NCBI RefSeq assembly: GCF_035917235.1
Contig: NZ_CP108423.1
Coordinates: forward strand, 2,793,001 to 2,857,000
Length of the DNA: 64,000 nucleotides
Origin: Streptomyces sp. NBC_01294
GTDB lineage: Bacteria; Actinomycetota; Actinomycetes; Streptomycetales; Streptomycetaceae
Direction of reading: 5' to 3'
Part shown: one piece after another, positions 45,828-54,018 of the stretch
Numbering within the stretch: the first letter of the stretch is position 1
How the letters are laid out: each line of letters begins with the position of its first letter
Made by a program: the position numbers and the translations under genes
Notes under the pieces: generated by a model
The model's input: the letters and a program-made list of their open reading frames with translations, nothing else
The model's database searches: none
Told to the model about the DNA's origin: nothing

Positions 45828-45922
45828 CGGAAAGTCGACCTCTCGGCGTGAAGGAAAGACGGGAAGGGCCACGCGAGGGGCAGCGGTCGACGGCGGTACC
45901 GGAGGGCACCGAACAGGAGGAA

Positions 45923-45958
45923 GCCGCGCCTGCGGGCATGGGTACACCCGGGCGCGGC
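45923..45958 (-). terminator. Hairpin between leader peptide and binding-protein gene
   Basis: 8-bp perfect arms (GGCGCGGC complement pair at 45923-45930 and 45951-45958) with a loop containing a smaller GGGT/ACCC stem. On the minus strand the second arm is followed by the pyrimidine-rich TTCCTCCTGTTC. It could be an attenuator hairpin governed by the leader peptide; no clear competing antiterminator was found by eye. Confidence 0.4.
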
Positions 45959-45996
45959 GAAGGGTCGGAAAAGGGTCGCGGCGCGGTCGGGCAGGC

Positions 45997-46092
45997 TCAG
46001 CGACAGAAGATGTCGGCCACGCTGTGCGCGGTCACACCAAGCAGCGCCAGCTCAATGGCGGCGCTCGCGGTCATGGTGTGGTGGTGCGACAT
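45997..46092 (-). CDS. Candidate leaderless 31-residue leader peptide
   Basis: ATG 46092 opens a 31-codon frame beginning MSHHHTMT, with a hydrophobic middle (AAIELALLGV) and ending SVADIFCR. There is no Shine-Dalgarno, but a promoter-like pair (TTGACA, 17 bases, CAATGG) is placed so that transcription would begin at or within 1-2 bases of the ATG, giving a leaderless mRNA. The form (short, Arg/Cys at the end, upstream of a transport operon) resembles actinobacterial Cys-containing leader peptides that sense amino acids. It could be a chance frame; codon composition is compatible with coding. Confidence 0.45.
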   Translation of the reverse strand: MSHHHTMTASAAIELALLGVTAHSVADIFCR

Positions 46093-46100
46093 GCGGAGAA

Positions 46101-46129
46101 CCATTGCCGATGATCGGACGGATTGTCAA
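46101..46129 (-). promoter_or_regulatory. Candidate promoter of the peptide-transporter operon
   Basis: TTGACA (46129-46124), exact consensus for the -35 of the housekeeping sigma, a 17-base spacer and CAATGG (46106-46101). The -10 is imperfect. The expected start point falls at the leader-peptide ATG. The promoter lies in the 336-base gap between the binding-protein gene and the DUF3152 gene. Confidence 0.5.
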
Positions 46130-46162
46130 CGCGCGCTCGGCCCCGGGGTGCGGCACACGGCA

Positions 46163-47563
46163 TCAACTGCCGGGGTGCACCCACGGGTTGGCCTTGCATT
46201 CGATGCCGCCGATGTCGAGGGACTTGGTCTGCTGCTGCATGATCGGGGCGAGCGCGCCGGGCGTGCGGCAGTTCACGTGCCCGTGTCCGAGCCGGTGGCC
46301 GACCTCGTGGTTGATGAGCATCTGGCGGTAGGCGAACATCTGGTCCGGTCCGTAGGTCGCGGACCCCTGCGCCCAGCGGAACGCGTTGATCATCACCCGG
46401 TCGGTCGACGCGGAGTCGCAGGAGACGTTGTCGACGGTGGTGTCGAGGTCGGACTTGGCGCACCAGACGCCGGTGGTCCCGGGGCTGGCCAGGGTGATCA
46501 CGAAATCGGCCTCGCCGCCCGGCACCCGCTCGAAGGTCATCGCGCCGCCGTGGGCCCAGCTGCGCGGGTCGTTGAGGGTGCGGTGGACGGCCTCGGCGAA
46601 GAGCTGCGGGTCCAACTCCAGGCCCTTCTCGACGTCGACCCGGTAGCGCACGAGCTTGCCCTTGCCGGGGGCCTTGGCGACACCGGGCACGGTGTCGAAG
46701 GTCCCGGGCCCGGCGAGTTTCGCGTCGATCGGCAGCTGCTGGGCCATCTTCTGCTCGTACGTCAGCTCCGGCGGGGGCGGGGCGACGGATGGCGCCGCGG
46801 GCGCGGCCGCGGGCACGTCGGGCGTCGGGCGCTCGTCCGAACGGGAGGCGGCCGAGTCGGACCGGGCGTCGTCGTTGGCGGCCAGTGCGCCGGTCTTGCC
46901 GCCGTCGCCGTCCGTGGCCACCTGGCCCGCGACGACGACGGCGAGGACGGTGGTGACGGCCGCGGCGGCCATGCCGGTGTACGTACGGACCTTCAGCCCG
47001 CGTCCGGGGCCGGAGCCGGAGCCGGGAGCCGGCTCGACGACGGGGTCGATCGGCTTGCGCGGCCCGGGCACCCTGCGGTGCGAGCCGGTGGAGGTGAACG
47101 GGTCGGGTGCGGGCTCGGGCACGACCGTCCGCGGGGCCGGCGGTGCCAGGGTGACCTGCGGGAAGCCCACGGCGGGGGTGCCGAAGGCCGGGGTGTCGGA
47201 GTCCAGGAGCGCGGCGGGGGCCGCCCCCGCCGTCGCGGTCGCGGTGGCGCCGCCGGCGCGACGCGGTACGCCGTGCCAGTCCCCGTACACGGAGTCGGGG
47301 CCGGCTCCCCAGGCGCCGCCGGGCTCGTACTGCTGGGGGTGGCCGCCGGCCCGCGCGCCGTCGGCGACGGGCAGGTCCCGGGGCACGTACCCCTGGTGGG
47401 TGACGGTGGGTTCGGGCCACCGCGCGACGTGCTGTTCCTCGTACGGCAGCGGCGCGGGTTCCGCGTACGGCGGCGGCGCGGGTTCCGCGTACGGCGGCGG
47501 CGCGGGTTCCGCCTGCGGACGGACGGGGGCAGCGGAAGGGGCCTTGCGACTATGTCGTCCCAC
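46163..47563 (-). CDS. DUF3152 protein: membrane-anchored putative zinc peptidase
   Basis: 466 residues from GTG 47563, five bases after the upstream hydrolase stop. The N-terminal 200 residues are proline-rich and contain three AEPAP(P/L)PY repeats; one membrane helix (about 208-228, GMAAAAVTTVLAVVVAGQVA) follows. The extracytoplasmic C-terminal domain (about 285-466) holds NHEVGHRLGHGH, an HExxH plus third His zinc site as in metzincin-like folds. Cysteines in GVWCAKSDLD, NVSCDSAST, HVNCRTPG and GIECKANP suggest disulfides. This equals Rv3207c in M. tuberculosis. Protease activity is inferred from the motif only. Confidence 0.88.
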   Translation of the reverse strand: MGRHSRKAPSAAPVRPQAEPAPPPYAEPAPPPYAEPAPLPYEEQHVARWPEPTVTHQGYVPRDLPVADGARAGGHPQQYEPGGAWGAGPDSVYGDWHGVPRRAGGATATATAGAAPAALLDSDTPAFGTPAVGFPQVTLAPPAPRTVVPEPAPDPFTSTGSHRRVPGPRKPIDPVVEPAPGSGSGPGRGLKVRTYTGMAAAAVTTVLAVVVAGQVATDGDGGKTGALAANDDARSDSAASRSDERPTPDVPAAAPAAPSVAPPPPELTYEQKMAQQLPIDAKLAGPGTFDTVPGVAKAPGKGKLVRYRVDVEKGLELDPQLFAEAVHRTLNDPRSWAHGGAMTFERVPGGEADFVITLASPGTTGVWCAKSDLDTTVDNVSCDSASTDRVMINAFRWAQGSATYGPDQMFAYRQMLINHEVGHRLGHGHVNCRTPGALAPIMQQQTKSLDIGGIECKANPWVHPGS

Positions 47564-47568
47564 GGTCC

Positions 47569-48564
47569 TCAGCCTCTGCCGTCTTCGGTATCCCGGTCGT
47601 TCTCGCCCGTTCCGGTGTCGCGCAGCAGCTCTCGGAAGGCTGCGGCCACCACCTCGGGGTACTCCATCATCGCCACGTGCCCGGCCTCCGGCAGACACAG
47701 CAGCCGCGAACCCCGGTAGGCGGCGGCCGCCTTGTGCGCCATACGGTACGAGACGAGTTGGTCCCGGCCACCGTAGACCAGCAGGGACGGGGCGAGAACC
47801 CGCTGTGCCTGCCGCCACAGTCCGTGCTGGCCGCCGAGCGTATAGGCGTCGACGATCCCGCGCGAGGAGCGGGTCATCGCCTCCCAGAAGTACGGCAGCG
47901 CCATCCGCCGCTCCATCTCCTCGACGGCGTTGCGGAATCCCTCGGACGTCACCCGGGAGGGGTCTCCGTAACAGAGGTCCGTCACCCCGCGGGTGCGCTG
48001 TTCGGCGCTGAGTCCCTGCGTCAGCCGGCTGAAGAGCGCGGCCACCCCGGGTACGGCGAGCAGTGCGGTCGGCACCGCCGACTTCTGCACGCGCAGTTCG
48101 GGCAGGGCGGGCGAGACCAGCGTCAGGGTGCGCACGAGGTCGGGGCGGACGGCCGCGACCCGGGTGGAGACGGCGCCGCCGAGGGAGTTCCCGAAGAGGT
48201 GGACCGGGCCGCGCCCGGCGGCGTCGAGGTGCCGGATGACGGCGCGGGCGAACGCCGTGACCGAGTAGTCCCGGTCTGCGGGCGGTGGGGACCAGCCGAA
48301 GCCGGGCAGGTCCAGGGCCTCCCCGTCGACGGTGTCCGCGAGCTGCGCCATCAGATCCGACCAGTTCTGCGAGGAACCGCCGAGTCCGTGCACGAACAGC
48401 GCGGGCGCCAGCCCCGCCCGCAGGGGCGGGCGCACCCGGACGTTCAGTTCCAGCCCGGGCAGGACGGCGGTGCGCAGCTGCTCACCCTCGGCCACCCGGA
48501 CGGCTCCCACCAGGGAGGACAGCTCGGCGGTGGACCGTACGCCCGGCAGCTCGGTCGAAGACAT
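47569..48564 (-). CDS. Alpha/beta fold hydrolase
   Basis: 331 residues. Core motifs: FVHGLGGSSQNW (oxyanion loop), LFGNSLGGAVSTR (nucleophile in GNSLGG), VYGGRDQLVSYR (Asp) and LPEAGHVAMMEYPE (His). The cap region (about 165-240) contains FSRLTQGLSAEQRTRGVTDL. No signal peptide, so it is probably cytoplasmic; it resembles ester or C-C bond hydrolases of the lipase-like group, substrate unknown. It is followed immediately by the DUF3152 gene, forming a two-gene unit. Confidence 0.88.
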   Translation of the reverse strand: MSSTELPGVRSTAELSSLVGAVRVAEGEQLRTAVLPGLELNVRVRPPLRAGLAPALFVHGLGGSSQNWSDLMAQLADTVDGEALDLPGFGWSPPPADRDYSVTAFARAVIRHLDAAGRGPVHLFGNSLGGAVSTRVAAVRPDLVRTLTLVSPALPELRVQKSAVPTALLAVPGVAALFSRLTQGLSAEQRTRGVTDLCYGDPSRVTSEGFRNAVEEMERRMALPYFWEAMTRSSRGIVDAYTLGGQHGLWRQAQRVLAPSLLVYGGRDQLVSYRMAHKAAAAYRGSRLLCLPEAGHVAMMEYPEVVAAAFRELLRDTGTGENDRDTEDGRG

Positions 48565-48702
48565 GCAGGCAATGTTACGAGACGATCACGTTCCACTTCC
48601 TGTGTTCGCCGTCACAGACACAAGCGGGTCGGGATCCGCATAGCGCTGCATCCGCGATCCTCCTAGGCTCGTAAGTGAACACAAGGAAGCGAGGGGAGCG
48701 GC

Positions 48703-48918
48703 ATGACTGTCGACCCTGCGGAGCCGGACACCTTCCGGGAGCCGTTTCCGGAAACCCTCGATCCTGAGGCGCCCGAGGCGGATGTGGCGGAGCAGCTGGC
48801 CGATCTCCGGCCGGACGAGGACGACCCGATCACGGGTGCGGAGGCGGGCGAGGCCGCGGACGGCGATGCCGCCGAGCAGGCGCGGGTGGTGCCGCTCGAC
48901 GAGGACGACTACCGCTGA
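48703..48918 (+). CDS. Small acidic protein
   Basis: 71 residues, very acidic (about one third Asp/Glu), ending ARVVPLDEDDYR; ATG follows GAGGGGAG. No hydrophobic segment and no known domain. Similar short acidic proteins occur at this place, between the hydrolase and the TetR gene, in other Streptomyces. A Thr-Val start and lack of cysteine give no functional clue. The following 193 bases to the TetR gene hold no other gene. Confidence 0.6.
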   Translation: MTVDPAEPDTFREPFPETLDPEAPEADVAEQLADLRPDEDDPITGAEAGEAADGDAAEQARVVPLDEDDYR

Positions 48919-49111
48919 CCGTCGACGACAGCCCGCCGGCGACCGCCGGCCGGCCGCTGACCAAAACCGCCGACCAAACCGCTGACCAGCGCCGTCGGGC
49001 CGTCCGTACCGCGAGAAAACTCGGCTTGAACCCTCCAGATTCGGTTACCGAAAAGTACGATGGCGGCGCGGCGCAGAGCGCACTGTGTTCTTAGAGAAAG
49101 TGGGAGGCGGC

Positions 49112-49765
49112 GTGACAGCCATCGAGCAGACCGAAGCAGCGCGTCCGCGGGGCACGCGACTGCCGCGCCGAGCCCGACGCAACCAGCTGCTGGGCGCGGC
49201 CCAGGAGGTCTTCGTCGCGCAGGGTTACCACGCGGCGGCGATGGACGACATCGCCGAGCGTGCCGGGGTGAGCAAGCCGGTGCTGTACCAGCACTTCCCG
49301 GGCAAGCTCGACCTGTACCTGGCGCTGCTGGACCAGCACTGCGAGGCCCTGTTGCTGGCCGTGCGCACCGCTCTCGCGTCGACGACGGACAACAAGCTGC
49401 GTGTGGCCGCGACCATGGACGCCTACTTCGCGTACGTGGAGGACGAGGGCGGCGCCTTCCGGCTGGTCTTCGAGTCCGACCTGACGAACGAGCCGGCCGT
49501 GCGCGAGCGCGTCGACCGCGTCTCGATGCAGTGCGCCGAGGCCATCTCCGACGTCATCGCCGAGGACACCGGCCTGTCCAAGGACGAGTCGATGCTGCTG
49601 GCCGTGGGCCTGGGCGGGGTCTCGCAGGTCGTGGCCCGCTACTGGCTCTCCAGCGAGAGCCCGGTCGCCCGCGACACGGCCGTGGGCCTGCTGACCTCGC
49701 TCGCGTGGCGCGGCATCGCCGGTTTCCCGCTGCACGGCTCGGAGTCCGGACCGACGGAGTCCTGA
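49112..49765 (+). CDS. TetR/AcrR family transcriptional regulator
   Basis: 217 residues from GTG 49112 with GGGAGG upstream. The DNA-binding domain is RRARRNQLLGAAQEVFVAQG, YHAAAMDDIAERAGVSKPVL and YQHFPGKLDLYLALLD (about residues 19-75), a canonical TetR helix-turn-helix. The C-terminal ligand domain is helical and has VGLGGVSQVVARYWL. It corresponds to Rv3208 by context and sequence. Target genes and ligand are unknown; it may control itself and the DUF3107 gene 147 bases downstream. Confidence 0.92.
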   Translation: MTAIEQTEAARPRGTRLPRRARRNQLLGAAQEVFVAQGYHAAAMDDIAERAGVSKPVLYQHFPGKLDLYLALLDQHCEALLLAVRTALASTTDNKLRVAATMDAYFAYVEDEGGAFRLVFESDLTNEPAVRERVDRVSMQCAEAISDVIAEDTGLSKDESMLLAVGLGGVSQVVARYWLSSESPVARDTAVGLLTSLAWRGIAGFPLHGSESGPTES

Positions 49766-49912
49766 GCGACGCAGTCCCGGCCGGCGGCCCGTCGGCTCTC
49801 TGTTCGCTGCGAGCGTGTCCGGTGCGCGCGGTCCGCATCCCCTCTCCGGGCTAATGTGGACCGCGTACGGCGCGGCTGATCGCGCGAACCGGATCGTCGG
49901 AGGGACAAAGCC

Positions 49913-50140
49913 GTGGAGGTCAAGATCGGCGTGCAGCACGCACCCCGGGAGATCGTGCTGGAGAGCGACCTGAGCGCCGAGGAGCTGGAGCGCATCGTCA
50001 CCGCCGCGCTGTCCGGCACCGCGCCGCTGCTGAGCCTCACCGACAACAAGGGCCGCAAGGTCCTGGTGCCGTCCGACCGCCTGTCGTATGTCGACCTGGG
50101 CGAGCCGAGCGTGCGCAAGGTCGGTTTCGGCGCGCTCTGA
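49913..50140 (+). CDS. DUF3107 protein (TB9.4-like)
   Basis: 75 residues, GTG after GGAGGG. The entire protein matches the small actinobacterial DUF3107 family: VEVKIGVQHAPREIVLESD, SAEELERIVTAALSG, LLSLTDNKGRKVLVPSDRLS and YVDLGEP. Predicted alpha/beta fold, cytoplasmic. It is always next to the TetR gene in actinobacteria; its function is not established. A textbook terminator follows. Confidence 0.9.
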   Translation: MEVKIGVQHAPREIVLESDLSAEELERIVTAALSGTAPLLSLTDNKGRKVLVPSDRLSYVDLGEPSVRKVGFGAL

Positions 50141-50150
50141 GAACTGTCGC

Positions 50151-50184
50151 AAACGGCCCGGTGGTTGATCCCACCGGGCCGTTT
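50151..50184 (+). terminator. Intrinsic terminator after the DUF3107 gene
   Basis: 14-bp perfect stem AAACGGCCCGGTGG (50151-50164) and its complement (50171-50184) with a 6-base loop, followed by CTCTTTCTT on the plus strand. Confidence 0.9.
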
Positions 50185-50213
50185 CTCTTTCTTCCGCTTC
50201 GGGTAGGACGGCA

Positions 50214-50552
50214 GTGACACGGTTCGCCCTGACACATGGGAGTGACCTCATGCTGCTGCTGGAAGTGCTCGGCTCCGCCCTGCTGGGCCTCGCCCTGTCC
50301 GCAACAGCCGCGCGAGTGCTCGCGAGCCGCTTGCCTTCCATGAGAGTGGTGCTGGTCAGCGGGGTGCTGGGAGCGCTGTTCGGGGCGTACCTCACCCACT
50401 TCGCGCTGGGCCCCGGGCACAACACCCTGACCGCGACCCTCATCGGCGGGGTGCTGGTGTCGGCGGTGGTCCTGTCGCTGCTGCTCCGTCCGGCCCCCGG
50501 GCCCCGCAGGCCGTCCCACAGGACTCCGTTTTCGCTCCCGTCGCGGGGCTGA
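50214..50552 (+). CDS. Small membrane protein with three helices
   Basis: 112 residues from GTG 50214 (AGGA upstream); ATG 50250 is an alternative start. Hydrophobic helices at about residues 13-33 (MLLLEVLGSALLGLALSATA), 44-64 (VVLVSGVLGALFGAYLTHFA) and 72-91 (LTATLIGGVLVSAVVLSLLL). The size and Gly-rich helices resemble the GlsB/YeaQ/YmgE (transglycosylase-associated) family, but the match is weak. The C-terminal tail is Pro/Arg-rich. After it, about 200 bases contain only short GC-rich direct repeats (CCTGAGGGCTCACC) and no gene. Confidence 0.6.
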   Translation: MTRFALTHGSDLMLLLEVLGSALLGLALSATAARVLASRLPSMRVVLVSGVLGALFGAYLTHFALGPGHNTLTATLIGGVLVSAVVLSLLLRPAPGPRRPSHRTPFSLPSRG

Positions 50553-50757
50553 CCCCAAAGGACCCGCCCCCCCCGGGGACCCACCGCCTGAGGGCTCACC
50601 GCCTGAGGAGCCACCCCCTGAGACCCCCTGAGGGCTCACCCGCTGTAGACCCGCCTCCGAGGCCCGGATCCTGACCCACGCACGTCGGCCCCGGTGCGCA
50701 CGGAGCGCGCCGGGGCCGACGTGTGGAGCCGTACCGGCTCCGTGGGGAGCCGTCCGA

Positions 50758-51516
50758 TCAGGCAGCGAGGCCGAGGGCGGCCATCCGCTTGGTGTGCGCC
50801 TTGGTGATCCGGGTGAACATCTCGCCGACGGCCGCGAGGTCGAAGCCCGCCGCCATCCCGTCGACGCCGCCGACCAGCATGGTCGAGAGCGCGTCGCGCT
50901 CGGCGACCACGCGCTGGGCCTGCGAGAGGGCCTCGCCCATCAGCCGGCGGGCCCACAGCGCGAGCCGGCCGCCGCAGCGCGGGTCCGCCTCGATCGCGGC
51001 GCGCACCTTCTCGACGGCGAAGTTGCCGTGGCCGGTGTCGTCGAGCACACCGAGCACGAGCGCGCGGGTGTCGTTGTCCAGGTGGGAGGCGACCTCGCGG
51101 TAGAAGTCACTGGCGATGGAGTCGCCGACGTACGCCTTCACCAGGCCCTCCAGCCAGTCCGACGGTGCGGTCTGGCGGTGGAAGTCGTCGACGCCCTTGG
51201 CGAAGGGCTCCATGGCGGCGGTGGGCTCGACCTCGATCGCCGCGAGCCGGTCCCGAAGCCGCTCGAAGTGGTGGAACTCGGCGGAGGCCATCGCGGCGAG
51301 CTCGGCCTTGTCGTCCAGGGTGGGCGCGAGCTTCGCGTCCTCCGCGAGGCGCTCGAAGGCCGCGAGCTCGCCGTACGCGAGTGCGCCGAGCAGGTCCACG
51401 ACGGCGGCCCGGTACTGCGGCGAGGCAGAGGCGGTCGCCCAGTCCTGGGAGGCGATGCCCGCGGCTCCGGCGGGCGCGCTGTCGTCGGCGGGCGAGGCGT
51501 TTTCTACGGTCGACAT
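50758..51516 (-). CDS. Ferritin-like fold protein (Rv3210c type)
   Basis: 252 residues from ATG 51516. A four-helix ferritin-like domain with candidate diiron ligands in LAYGELAAFERLAEDA (Glu) and MASAEFHHFERLRDRL (ExxH pattern), repeated later as YVGDSIASDFYREVA and GVLDDTGHGNFAVEKVR. This gives the Glu...ExxH...Glu...DxxH arrangement of MiaE-like hydroxylases. Whether the metal site is intact cannot be judged without alignment. It is cytoplasmic and divergent from the DEAD helicase gene, with a 381-base shared upstream region. Confidence 0.85.
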   Translation of the reverse strand: MSTVENASPADDSAPAGAAGIASQDWATASASPQYRAAVVDLLGALAYGELAAFERLAEDAKLAPTLDDKAELAAMASAEFHHFERLRDRLAAIEVEPTAAMEPFAKGVDDFHRQTAPSDWLEGLVKAYVGDSIASDFYREVASHLDNDTRALVLGVLDDTGHGNFAVEKVRAAIEADPRCGGRLALWARRLMGEALSQAQRVVAERDALSTMLVGGVDGMAAGFDLAAVGEMFTRITKAHTKRMAALGLAA

Positions 51517-51606
51517 GCTCCGCACAATAGCCCGCCGAATGCCGCTCCAAGTCATCACGGCGGTTGACCGGCTGTCCAGCTAAACGCGTCCGCCCGGTGA
51601 ATTCAC

Positions 51607-51637
51607 CCGACACACCTGCGCGATTCCGGGGTACAGT
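51607..51637 (+). promoter_or_regulatory. Candidate promoter of the helicase leader
   Basis: TACAGT (51632-51637) fits a -10; the best -35 is the weak CCGACA at 51607-51612 with a 19-base spacer. It is placed just upstream of the ATG at 51642 and leaves a leader of about 255 bases before the helicase CTG start. The remainder of the 381-base gap to the ferritin-like gene shows no other clear signal. Confidence 0.35.
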
Positions 51638-51641
51638 GGTA

Positions 51642-51800
51642 ATGCGCCTGCCGAACACTCGGCGGGCCATCCGAATGAGGATGCCCGGTCGGTGGCCCGA
51701 TCGGCTCCAACCGACCGCCCTCGGTGTGGTGCGTGCGTTCATGCGCACCGCCTCCTACGAGGGGCCCCCTCAGCGGCAGATGCGCCTGAGCGAAGGCTAG
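51642..51800 (+). CDS. Candidate upstream ORF in the DEAD-helicase leader
   Basis: 52 codons beginning MRLPNTRRAIRMRMPGRWPD and ending RQMRLSEG. It is Arg-rich and lies directly behind the proposed -10, so it could be translated from a leaderless mRNA. There is no Shine-Dalgarno. It stops 97 bases before the helicase. It may regulate helicase expression or be a fortuitous frame in a structured leader; conservation would decide. Confidence 0.35.
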   Translation: MRLPNTRRAIRMRMPGRWPDRLQPTALGVVRAFMRTASYEGPPQRQMRLSEG

Positions 51801-51897
51801 TGGTCCCGCGCGGCTTCGTACGTAGCAGTACTGCAAGCACGGCACGGTACGACCCCCCTCGCCGCCTCGCGCCGCGTCTCACAGAAGAGGCAGCACC

Positions 51898-53916
51898 CTG
51901 ACTACGTTCCGAGACCTCGGGATCCTTCCCGAAACGGCCGAAGCCCTTGAGGCCGTCGGCATTGTGTCCCCCTTCCCGATCCAGGAGATGACCCTCCCCG
52001 TCGCCCTTTCCGGCACGGACGTCATCGGCCAGGCCAAGACCGGTACCGGCAAGACGCTCGGTTTCGGCCTTCCCCTGCTGGAGCGGGTCACCGTCCCCGC
52101 GGACGTCGAGGCGGGCCGGGCCAAGCCCGAGCAGCTGACCGACGCCCCGCAGGCCCTCGTGGTGGTTCCGACCCGCGAGCTGTGCACCCAGGTCACCAAC
52201 GACCTCCTGACCGCGGGCAAGGTCCGCAACGTCCGCGTCCTCGCCATATACGGCGGCCGCGCGTACGAGCCGCAGGTCGAGGCGCTCAAGAAGGGCGTCG
52301 ACATCATCGTCGGCACCCCGGGCCGCCTGCTCGACCTGGCCGGCCAGAAGAAGCTCGACCTCTCGCACGTCCGCGCGCTCGTCCTGGACGAGGCCGACGA
52401 GATGCTCGACCTGGGCTTCCTGCCCGACGTCGAGCGGATCATGAGCTACCTGCCGCCGAAGCGCCAGACGATGCTGTTCTCGGCGACCATGCCGGGCGCG
52501 GTCATCGGCCTGGCCCGCCGGTACATGACGCAGCCGACCCACATCCGCGCCGTCTCCGAGGACGGCGAGGGCGCGACCGTCGCCAACACCACGCAGCACG
52601 TCTTCCGTGCGCACAACATGGACAAGCCGGAGCTCGTCTCCCGCATCCTGCAGGCCGAGGGCCGCGGCCTGGCCATGATCTTCTGCCGTACCAAGCGCAC
52701 GGCGGCCGACATCGCCGAGCAGCTGGAGAAGCGCGGCTTCGCCTCGGGCGCCGTCCACGGCGACCTGGGCCAGGGCGCCCGTGAGCAGGCGCTGCGCGCC
52801 TTCCGCAACGGCAAGGTCGACGTGCTGGTGTGCACCGACGTCGCCGCGCGCGGTATCGATGTCGAGGGTGTGACCCACGTCATCAACTACCAGACGCCGG
52901 AGGACGAGAAGACCTTCCTGCACCGTGTGGGCCGCACCGGCCGCGCGGGCAACAAGGGCATCGCCGTCACCCTGGTCGACTGGGACGACATCCCGCGCTG
53001 GCAGCTGATCAACAAGGCGCTGGAGCTGGACTTCCACGACCCGCTGGAGACGTACTCCACGTCGCCGCACCTGTTCGAGCAGCTGAACATCCCGGCCGGC
53101 ACCAAGGGCATCCTGCCGCGCGCCGAGCGCACGCGGGCCGGCCTGAAGGCCGAGAACGTCGAGGACCTGGGCGAGACCGGCGGCCGCGGTGCCCGTGGCG
53201 GCCGCGGTCCGGCCGCCGCCGCCGTGGTGACCGAGGAGCGTCCGGCCCGTACCCGTACGCCGCGTCAGCGCCGCCGTACGCGGGGCGGGGCGGAGCTCGC
53301 CGAGGGCGCCGAAGCCGTGACCCCCGTCGACGCGCCCGAGGCCCCCGCGGCCCCGGCCGCCGACGAGCCGCGCAGGCCGCGCCGCCGCCGCACCCGTGTG
53401 GCTGCGGTGCCGGCCCAGGCCGTGGAGGCCGTCCAGGCCGCTCCGGTCGTCGAGGCCGCACCGGTCGTCCAGGCCGCTCCCGTCGTGGAGGCCGCTCCGG
53501 TCGCCGTGGCGGAGGAGGCTCCGGTCAAGGCGAAGCGCACCCGCACCCGCAAGGTGGCGGAGGCCGCTCCCGAGCCCGACTTCCAGACGGCTGCGCCCCT
53601 GGAGCCGGTCACGGCCCCCCGGGCCCGGGTCCGCAGGGTCGTCGAGACCGCTCCGGAGCCGGACTTCCAGATGGCGCCCCCGGTGGAGCCCGTGAAGGCC
53701 CGCCGGACCCGTCCGCGCAAGGTCGTCGAGGCGGCTCCGGCCGTCGCCGAGGCCGTCGCGGTGGCGGAGGAGGCTCCGGCGAAGCCGAAGCGCACCCGCA
53801 CCCGCAAGGTCGCCGCGGCCGCTCCGGTCGCCGAGGCCGCCGCCGTGGCCGAGGAGGCCCCGGCCAAGCCGAAGCGCACCCGCACCCGCAAGGTCGCGGC
53901 CGCGCCCGAGGCGTAG
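51898..53916 (+). CDS. DEAD-box RNA helicase (RhlE-like) with basic C-terminal tail
   Basis: 672 residues if it starts at CTG 51898. That start is preferred because the essential Q motif (FRDLGILPETAEALEAVGI, SPFPIQ) is encoded upstream of the first GTG at 51964, and AGAGG lies 8 bases before the CTG. Motifs: AKTGTGKT, PTRELCTQ, GTPGRLLDL, VLDEADEMLD, FSATMP, IFCRTKRTA, VCTDVAARGID and HRVGRTGRAG. Residues about 420-672 form a low-complexity Ala/Val/Pro tail with five KRTRTRKV-like basic repeats, suited to nonspecific RNA binding. It likely remodels rRNA or mRNA. A strong hairpin ends the transcript. Confidence 0.93.
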   Translation: MTTFRDLGILPETAEALEAVGIVSPFPIQEMTLPVALSGTDVIGQAKTGTGKTLGFGLPLLERVTVPADVEAGRAKPEQLTDAPQALVVVPTRELCTQVTNDLLTAGKVRNVRVLAIYGGRAYEPQVEALKKGVDIIVGTPGRLLDLAGQKKLDLSHVRALVLDEADEMLDLGFLPDVERIMSYLPPKRQTMLFSATMPGAVIGLARRYMTQPTHIRAVSEDGEGATVANTTQHVFRAHNMDKPELVSRILQAEGRGLAMIFCRTKRTAADIAEQLEKRGFASGAVHGDLGQGAREQALRAFRNGKVDVLVCTDVAARGIDVEGVTHVINYQTPEDEKTFLHRVGRTGRAGNKGIAVTLVDWDDIPRWQLINKALELDFHDPLETYSTSPHLFEQLNIPAGTKGILPRAERTRAGLKAENVEDLGETGGRGARGGRGPAAAAVVTEERPARTRTPRQRRRTRGGAELAEGAEAVTPVDAPEAPAAPAADEPRRPRRRRTRVAAVPAQAVEAVQAAPVVEAAPVVQAAPVVEAAPVAVAEEAPVKAKRTRTRKVAEAAPEPDFQTAAPLEPVTAPRARVRRVVETAPEPDFQMAPPVEPVKARRTRPRKVVEAAPAVAEAVAVAEEAPAKPKRTRTRKVAAAAPVAEAAAVAEEAPAKPKRTRTRKVAAAPEA

Positions 53917-53926
53917 CACCCGGCAC

Positions 53927-53978
53927 GTACGCCGATGGCCCCGCTCCCCTTCCGAGGGGGCCGGGGCCATCGGCGTAC
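53927..53978. terminator. Terminator after the DEAD helicase
   Basis: 17-bp perfect arms GTACGCCGATGGCCCCG (53927-53943) and complement (53962-53978), with further inner pairing CTCCCC/AGGGGG that shortens the loop to about five bases. Confidence 0.88.
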
Positions 53979-54018
53979 CCGGGCTGTGCCGGAACCTACG
54001 GGCCGGTAACCTCGGGCC

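Noticed and set aside
35065..46092. The accessory block considered as an integrated mobile element
   Set aside because: No integrase, transposase, tRNA target or flanking direct repeats were found. Base composition looks like the surroundings.
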